Below, one piece after another: positions 6,169 through 10,099 of a DNA stretch of 10,099 nt. The notes beneath the pieces are model-generated. The model did no database searches. It saw only the letters and a list, made by a program, of their open reading frames with translations, and was not told the origin of the DNA. Position 1 is the first letter of the stretch, and each line of letters starts with the position of its first letter. Source of the DNA: Pseudomonadales bacterium. Its GTDB lineage: Bacteria; Pseudomonadota; Gammaproteobacteria; Pseudomonadales; Azotimanducaceae. Made by a program: the position numbers and the translations under genes. The stretch covers positions 1 to 10,099 of the forward strand of contig JAKUTI010000089.1 in the NCBI GenBank assembly GCA_022448765.1, written 5' to 3'.

Positions 6169-7638
6169 ATGCTACGGATTGTTAACGAAGCGCTAACCTT
6201 CGATGACGTCCTGCTGCTGCCCGCGTACTCTAAAGTCCTGCCTTCCGAAGTCGACCTAACCACCCGTCTGACCCGTGATATCGTCCTAAATATTCCACTG
6301 ATGTCCGCGGCGATGGACACCGTAACAGAATCGCGTTTGGCCATTGCTTTGGCGCAGGAAGGCGGCATCGGTATCGTGCACAAGAATATGCCACTCGAAG
6401 ATCAGGCTAGAGAGGTCCGTGCAGTAAAGAAGTTTGAGAGCGGTATCATTCGAGACCCCGTGACTATTGGGCCCGAAGCGAGCATCGGCGAGTTACGTGT
6501 ATTGACGTCGGAGCGCCAGATTTCGGGCGTGCCTGTCGTAGACGGGACCAACCTGCTCGGGATTGTTACAAGCCGAGACATTCGCTTCGAAAGACGGATG
6601 GAAGCCAAGGTGAAGGACGTTATGACAACCCGTGAACGTTTAATCACGGCCCCCGAAGACGCGTCTTTCGAGTCCATTACGGATTTGTTGCAGATCCATA
6701 GGATCGAAAAGGTATTGCTGGTTAACGATGATTTTGAATTGAAGGGTATGGTGACGGTGAAGGACATCACCAAAGCCCAGGCGTATCCAAACGCGTGCAA
6801 GGATGCGCAGGGGCAACTTCGCACAGGAGCTTCGGTTGGGACCAGCGACGAAACTGATGATCGAGTTGCGGCATTGGTCGAAGCAGGTGCTGACATCATC
6901 GTGGTTGACACCGCGCACGGCCACTCCCAACGTGTCTTAGATCGTATTAGTTGGATAAAACAAAAGTATCCTGATGTGCCGATTCTTGGGGGGAATGTGG
7001 CGACGCGGGACGGCGCGCGCGCCTTAATCGATGCAGGTGTCGACGCGATAAAAGTGGGTATCGGCCCAGGCAGCATTTGTACAACGCGTGTTGTTTCAGG
7101 GATTGGCGTTCCTCAGATTACGGCCATCGCAGAAGTTGCTGCGGAATCAAATGGTGATGCAGTCCCTATTGTCGCTGACGGTGGCGTCAGGTTCTCTGGC
7201 GATATTGCAAAGGCTGTGTGCGCGGGCGCCAACGTGGTCATGGTTGGCGGATTGTTAGCTGGAACGGATGAAGCGCCAGGTGACATCGAGCTTTACCAGG
7301 GGCGTACCTTCAAATCGTACAGAGGCATGGGCTCCCTGGGAGCTATGTCAGAACAGCACGGTTCCAGCGACAGATACTTCCAGGAACCTGAAAAAGATCT
7401 TGGTAAGTTGGTGCCGGAAGGCGTTGAAGGACGGGTGCCTTACCGGGGTCCTGTGGGGCCGGTAGTGCACCAACTGATGGGAGGGTTAAGAGCTTCGATG
7501 GGCTATACGGGATCGGCGACAGTCGAAGAGATGCGAAACGAGCCTGAATTCGTCAGGGTTTCTTCCGCAAGTCTCTCCGAGAATCATGTGCACGACGTGG
7601 ACATAACCAAAGAAGCGCCCAACTACCCCGTTAGCTAG
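6169..7638 (+). CDS. guaB: Inosine-5'-monophosphate dehydrogenase
   Basis: 489 residues (E. coli 488). Oxidises IMP to XMP with NAD+, the committed step of guanine nucleotide synthesis, in the cytoplasm. The TIM-barrel catalytic domain is interrupted at about residues 91-203 by two CBS domains, which in this family bind adenine or guanine nucleotides and tune activity. The active-site loop GIGPGSICTTR carries the catalytic Cys304. The mobile flap contains MGSLGAMSEQHGSSDRYFQ with the Arg402-Tyr403 dyad that activates water. N-terminal FDDVLLLPAYS and DTAHGH are also typical. The ATG start is fixed by the strong ribosome binding site and by alignment of the N-terminus with the family. guaA follows after 22 bases, so the pair forms a guaBA operon. 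The gene is complete and apparently functional. Confidence 0.98.
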   Translation: MLRIVNEALTFDDVLLLPAYSKVLPSEVDLTTRLTRDIVLNIPLMSAAMDTVTESRLAIALAQEGGIGIVHKNMPLEDQAREVRAVKKFESGIIRDPVTIGPEASIGELRVLTSERQISGVPVVDGTNLLGIVTSRDIRFERRMEAKVKDVMTTRERLITAPEDASFESITDLLQIHRIEKVLLVNDDFELKGMVTVKDITKAQAYPNACKDAQGQLRTGASVGTSDETDDRVAALVEAGADIIVVDTAHGHSQRVLDRISWIKQKYPDVPILGGNVATRDGARALIDAGVDAIKVGIGPGSICTTRVVSGIGVPQITAIAEVAAESNGDAVPIVADGGVRFSGDIAKAVCAGANVVMVGGLLAGTDEAPGDIELYQGRTFKSYRGMGSLGAMSEQHGSSDRYFQEPEKDLGKLVPEGVEGRVPYRGPVGPVVHQLMGGLRASMGYTGSATVEEMRNEPEFVRVSSASLSENHVHDVDITKEAPNYPVS

Positions 7639-7660
7639 CCCGGCGGAAGCGAGTAAATCC

Positions 7661-9220
7661 ATGCCCGCCGCCGATATTCAAACCGAACGTATCCTGGTTA
7701 TCGATTTTGGTTCGCAAACAACGCAGTTGATTGCCCGACGCATTCGAGAAACCGGTGTTTATTGTGAAATTCATCCCTTTGACGTTGATACCGAGTTTGT
7801 TAAGACATTTTCACCCCGAGGCGTGGTTCTTTCGGGCGGCCCGGAAACTGTTGTAGGCGAGGGCACGCCTCGTATACCCGACGGTGTCTTTGATTTGGGG
7901 GTGCCGGTTCTAGGTATTTGTTACGGAATGCAGGCAATGGCGATGGCATTTGGAGGTGAAGTCCAGAGTTCTCCAGAACGAGAATTTGGTCGTGCCCGAG
8001 TCGTCAATCGAGGCGGACGTCTACTGTCCGGCCTCGATGATGAGCTGGATGTGTGGATGAGCCACGGTGACAAAGTTACCGAACTTCCAAAAGGGTTCGT
8101 CATCAGTGCATCGACGCCCAGTGCTCCGATCGCGGCGGTACATCATGAGGACAGACCGCTGTTCGGGCTGCAATTTCATCCGGAGGTCACGCATACGGTC
8201 GCCGGGAACGAAATGTTCAGACGCTTTGTGTTTGAACTCTGTGGGTGTAAAGGTCTATGGACGGCCGAGAACATCATTGACGACGCCGTCAATCGCATCA
8301 GGGAACAGGTTGGTGATGACAAGGTCATCCTGGGACTGTCAGGTGGCGTGGACTCGTCCGTCGTTGCTGCATTGTTAAGCCAAGCCATCGGCGAACAGCT
8401 TGTGTGCGTCTTTGTTGATAATGGGCTGTTGCGAAAAAACGAACGAGAGGAAGTCGAGACAGCGTTCGTGCAAAAAGACGAACGTGGTTTGAATTTGGTC
8501 GTGGTAGATGCGGCTGACGAGTTCGTCGAGCGTCTTTCGGGCGTCGAAGACCCTGAAGAAAAACGCAAAATCATTGGGATGACTTTTATCGAAGTCTTCG
8601 AAAGGGAAGCTAAGAAGCACGATGGAGTGAGTTGGTTGGCTCAGGGAACCATATACCCTGACGTGATCGAATCGGCAGCATCAAAATTTGGGAAAGCGCA
8701 TGTCATCAAGTCACACCACAACGTTGGTGGACTTCCTGAACGCATGCAGCTGTCGTTGGTAGAACCACTTCGGGAGCTGTTTAAGGACGAAGTGCGACAA
8801 ATCGGTTTGGCGCTCGGATTGTCTCATGATCGCGTTTTTAGGCACCCCTTCCCTGGCCCAGGACTGGCGGTTCGTATCATGGGCGAGGTTCGCCAAACGT
8901 ACCTCGACGTATTACGGGAGGCAGACGAGATATTTCTTGATGAGCTTAGACGAGCTGATCTCTATAACTCGGTGAGCCAAGCTTTCGTCGTCTACCTGCC
9001 AGTACGATCGGTAGGTGTGGTTGGCGATTCAAGGCGTTACGAGCACGTCGTTGCGTTGCGAGCGGTCGAAACCACGGATTTCATGACGGCTGATTGGGCA
9101 GCGTTACCCTACGACGTACTAGGACGTGTCGCGAATAGGATCGTTAACGAAATCTCCGGCATTTCGCGAGTTGTCTATGACGTATCGAGTAAGCCGCCCG
9201 CAACCATCGAGTGGGAATGA
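7661..9220 (+). CDS. guaA: GMP synthase (glutamine-hydrolysing)
   Basis: 519 residues (E. coli 525). Converts XMP to GMP using ATP and ammonia released from glutamine, completing the pathway started by GuaB. Residues about 10-200 are the class I glutamine amidotransferase domain, with nucleophile Cys87 in GICYGMQ and the His173/Glu175 pair in FHPEV. Residues about 205-395 are the ATP pyrophosphatase domain with the P-loop LSGGVDSS at 226-233. The rest is the dimerisation domain (RHPFPGPGLAVRI, then VYDVSSKPPATIEWE at the end). The start ATG is preceded by GGAAG at 7645-7649 and GCGAG at 7649-7653. The gene is complete, with TGA at 9218-9220. No hairpin with a T run is visible after the stop; foreign-looking A+T-rich sequence begins at once, consistent with guaA being an insertion hotspot. 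Confidence 0.98.
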   Translation: MPAADIQTERILVIDFGSQTTQLIARRIRETGVYCEIHPFDVDTEFVKTFSPRGVVLSGGPETVVGEGTPRIPDGVFDLGVPVLGICYGMQAMAMAFGGEVQSSPEREFGRARVVNRGGRLLSGLDDELDVWMSHGDKVTELPKGFVISASTPSAPIAAVHHEDRPLFGLQFHPEVTHTVAGNEMFRRFVFELCGCKGLWTAENIIDDAVNRIREQVGDDKVILGLSGGVDSSVVAALLSQAIGEQLVCVFVDNGLLRKNEREEVETAFVQKDERGLNLVVVDAADEFVERLSGVEDPEEKRKIIGMTFIEVFEREAKKHDGVSWLAQGTIYPDVIESAASKFGKAHVIKSHHNVGGLPERMQLSLVEPLRELFKDEVRQIGLALGLSHDRVFRHPFPGPGLAVRIMGEVRQTYLDVLREADEIFLDELRRADLYNSVSQAFVVYLPVRSVGVVGDSRRYEHVVALRAVETTDFMTADWAALPYDVLGRVANRIVNEISGISRVVYDVSSKPPATIEWE

Positions 9221-9257
9221 AAGGACATTTAATTGAAGAGTTTCTCGAAATTCATAG

Positions 9258-9678
9258 TTTGTCTTCTTGACTTGGGATGACATTGAAAGAATAGAGACTG
9301 CATATGAAGAAAGACAAGAGTTCACAGGTAAAGATGACCTAGTTTTCTCATCAGTCAATGGGACTGCAAAGTTAAGTGGACATAAATGGGCAAATCATTG
9401 GAATGCACTGATGGATGGAATCGGAGTCAGTCGTAAGGAATGGAAAGAGGAAAGAGGAAAGAGGAAAGAGGAAAGAGGAAAGAGGAAAGAAATCTTACTT
9501 GGTATTCATTGAGTCACTTCGGAATCACAATGAGAATCTTGGCAGGGGTTAATGTTCTTGATGTATCTAAACTTGCTGGAACAAGTATCGGTCCCATTGA
9601 GAACACTTATCTCAAGTATCAAGAAGAACAAATGAAGACCCAAGCAATCGAGGAGAAAAGCATGCGCACATTCGTGAT
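9258..9678 (+). pseudogene. Tyrosine recombinase/integrase remnant, truncated and frameshifted
   Basis: Two adjoining reading frames together give the C-terminal catalytic part of a phage-type integrase. The first (from 9258, after an in-frame TAG at 9255-9257, to 9512) reads LTWDDIERIE, then LVFSSVNGTAKLSGHKWANHWNAL, with the second phrase typical of the segment before box II. The second (about 9491 onward, another frame) reads NLTWYSLSHFGITMRI, then VSKLAGTSIGPIENTYLKY, the box II region and the Tyr-nucleophile region (Tyr codon at 9608-9610). The frame changes across the GGAAAGA repeat. Box I with the first catalytic Arg is missing, and the box II Arg expected in SLRH is Ser (AGT, 9512-9514). 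The second frame has no stop of its own before it runs into the antisense of the next gene, so the 3' end also seems lost. The A+T content is higher than on either side. The location right after guaA fits an island integrase. The right boundary is approximate (9660-9680). Confidence 0.75.
9442..9490 (+). repeat. Heptanucleotide tandem repeat (GGAAAGA) x7
   Basis: Seven perfect head-to-tail copies of GGAAAGA, 49 bases, purine-only on this strand. A degenerate copy (GGAATG, 9438-9443) abuts the left side. It lies in the integrase remnant between the frame holding LTWDDI and the frame holding the Tyr motif. Each added unit shifts the frame by one base. With seven copies the halves are out of frame; with two, five or eight copies they would be in frame. 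In the first frame the repeat encodes a Lys/Glu/Arg/Gly-rich stretch repeating every seven residues. Confidence 0.97.
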
Positions 9679-10099
9679 TCAGCGCTCGAATCGCGAGTTC
9701 GAGACCGACACCCGAACGACCTGTCCGCCGGAGGCGTGCTCGAGCAGCAGGTAGAGCTCGCCAGCTAGGCCGATCTCGACGTCTCTGATCCGCGCCAGGT
9801 TCTCGATCAGGATCTCCCGTTCGATTAGCTGGCCATCCTCGATTCGCAGCCGGATGAGGTCCGCTGCCTTGAGCGAGCCGACCAGCAGATCCCCGCGCCA
9901 GGCGGCAAAAGCGTTACCCTCATAGACCACAAATGCCGACAGGGCCACGGACGGCGTGAGATCTACCACAGGCTGCTCGATATCCTCGACCGAAACCTCG
10001 GTGCCGTGGCGCCCATCTCCGTTGACCAGTGTGCCATCGTAGTTTTGTCCTCTCGAGAAGAGAGGCCAGCCGTAGTTACGTCCGGGCAGCAGCAGATTC
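9679..10099 (-). CDS. PQQ-dependent aldose sugar dehydrogenase family protein, C-terminal part (5' end outside window)
   Basis: The − strand frame is open from the right edge to a TGA at 9679-9681, giving 139 residues. It reads PGRNYGWPLFSRG, then GDGRHG, ALSAFVVYEG and FAAWRGDLLVGSLKAADLIRL, then ENLARIRDVEIG and GELYLLLEHASGGQVVRV. These are the last blades of the six-bladed propeller of soluble glucose/sorbosone dehydrogenases (YliI/Asd type), which oxidise sugars in the periplasm using PQQ. The signal peptide, the catalytic His and most PQQ and calcium ligands lie in the missing part, so activity cannot be judged. The sequence is clearly richer in G+C than the integrase remnant and its codon use differs. 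It faces the remnant tail to tail. It could be native flank beyond an island scar, island cargo, or itself a decaying gene. Confidence 0.85.
   Translation of the reverse strand, partial: NLLLPGRNYGWPLFSRGQNYDGTLVNGDGRHGTEVSVEDIEQPVVDLTPSVALSAFVVYEGNAFAAWRGDLLVGSLKAADLIRLRIEDGQLIEREILIENLARIRDVEIGLAGELYLLLEHASGGQVVRVSVSNSRFER

Noticed and set aside
6402..7076. Long antisense open frame (224 codons) opposite guaB
   Set aside because: The translation shows no family motif and is low in complexity (Ser/Arg/Thr-rich). guaB is certain on the other strand, and codon bias of guaB explains the open antisense frame.
9194..9220. Second attachment site (direct repeat of the guaA 3' end) within the window
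   Set aside because: I looked for a repeat of the last bases of guaA between 9221 and 10099 and found no convincing match. It may lie beyond the right edge or be gone.
9221..9290. Terminator after guaBA
   Set aside because: Only a weak GAAGA/TCTTC pairing (9235-9239 with 9262-9266) with a loop over 20 bases and no T run. Not supportable.
9442..9490. CRISPR-like array
   Set aside because: The units are 7 bases long and directly adjacent with no spacers; it is a simple tandem repeat.
10049..10065. Inverted repeat CCTCTC-GAGAA-GAGAGG
   Set aside because: Six-bp arms inside the sugar dehydrogenase coding frame with no T run or other signal; expected by chance.

Overview
The window is a chromosomal segment of a gammaproteobacterium. 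The evidence is gene order plus recognisable protein families. The run hisS–yfgM–bamB–der, followed on the opposite strand by xseA and then by divergent guaB–guaA, is the arrangement found in Escherichia coli and relatives. The one internal difference is that an M23 metallopeptidase sits where E. coli has yfgJ. YfgM and BamB are typical of this group, and the LexA-type operator in the xseA/guaB gap is the CTGT-N8-ACAG class used by many gammaproteobacteria. No species can be named from the sequence.

Left block (1–3907, + strand): the C-terminal half of histidyl-tRNA synthetase, the membrane-anchored TPR protein YfgM, the outer-membrane lipoprotein BamB and the double GTPase Der. All three junctions overlap by 1–4 bases, so this is a tightly coupled operon. 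It joins tRNA charging and ribosome assembly (HisS, Der) to envelope protein export and assembly (YfgM at SecYEG, BamB in the BAM complex).

Middle block (3882–6048, − strand): xseA (exonuclease VII large subunit) followed by a secreted M23 peptidase that overlaps it by 50 bases. The peptidase gene also overlaps the 3' end of der by 26 bases on the opposite strand. The 120-base gap between xseA and guaB contains a good LexA-box match, a sigma70-like guaB promoter whose -35 lies inside that box, and a strong guaB ribosome binding site.

Right block (6169–9220, + strand): guaB and guaA, both full length with their catalytic residues. Together they convert IMP to XMP and then to GMP.

Tail (9221–10099): directly after the guaA stop the composition turns A+T-rich and the sequence is a broken tyrosine recombinase. 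It lacks its N-terminus, is frameshifted at seven perfect copies of GGAAAGA, and has Ser where the box II Arg is expected. The 3' end of guaA is a known insertion hotspot for genomic islands, so this looks like an island scar or one edge of an island. Beyond about 9670 the sequence becomes G+C-rich and holds the C-terminal part of a PQQ-type aldose sugar dehydrogenase on the − strand, running off the right end.

The housekeeping part is ordinary. The points worth attention are the LexA-like operator between xseA and guaB, the peptidase coupled to xseA, and the repeat-broken integrase at guaA. I saw no complete new system.
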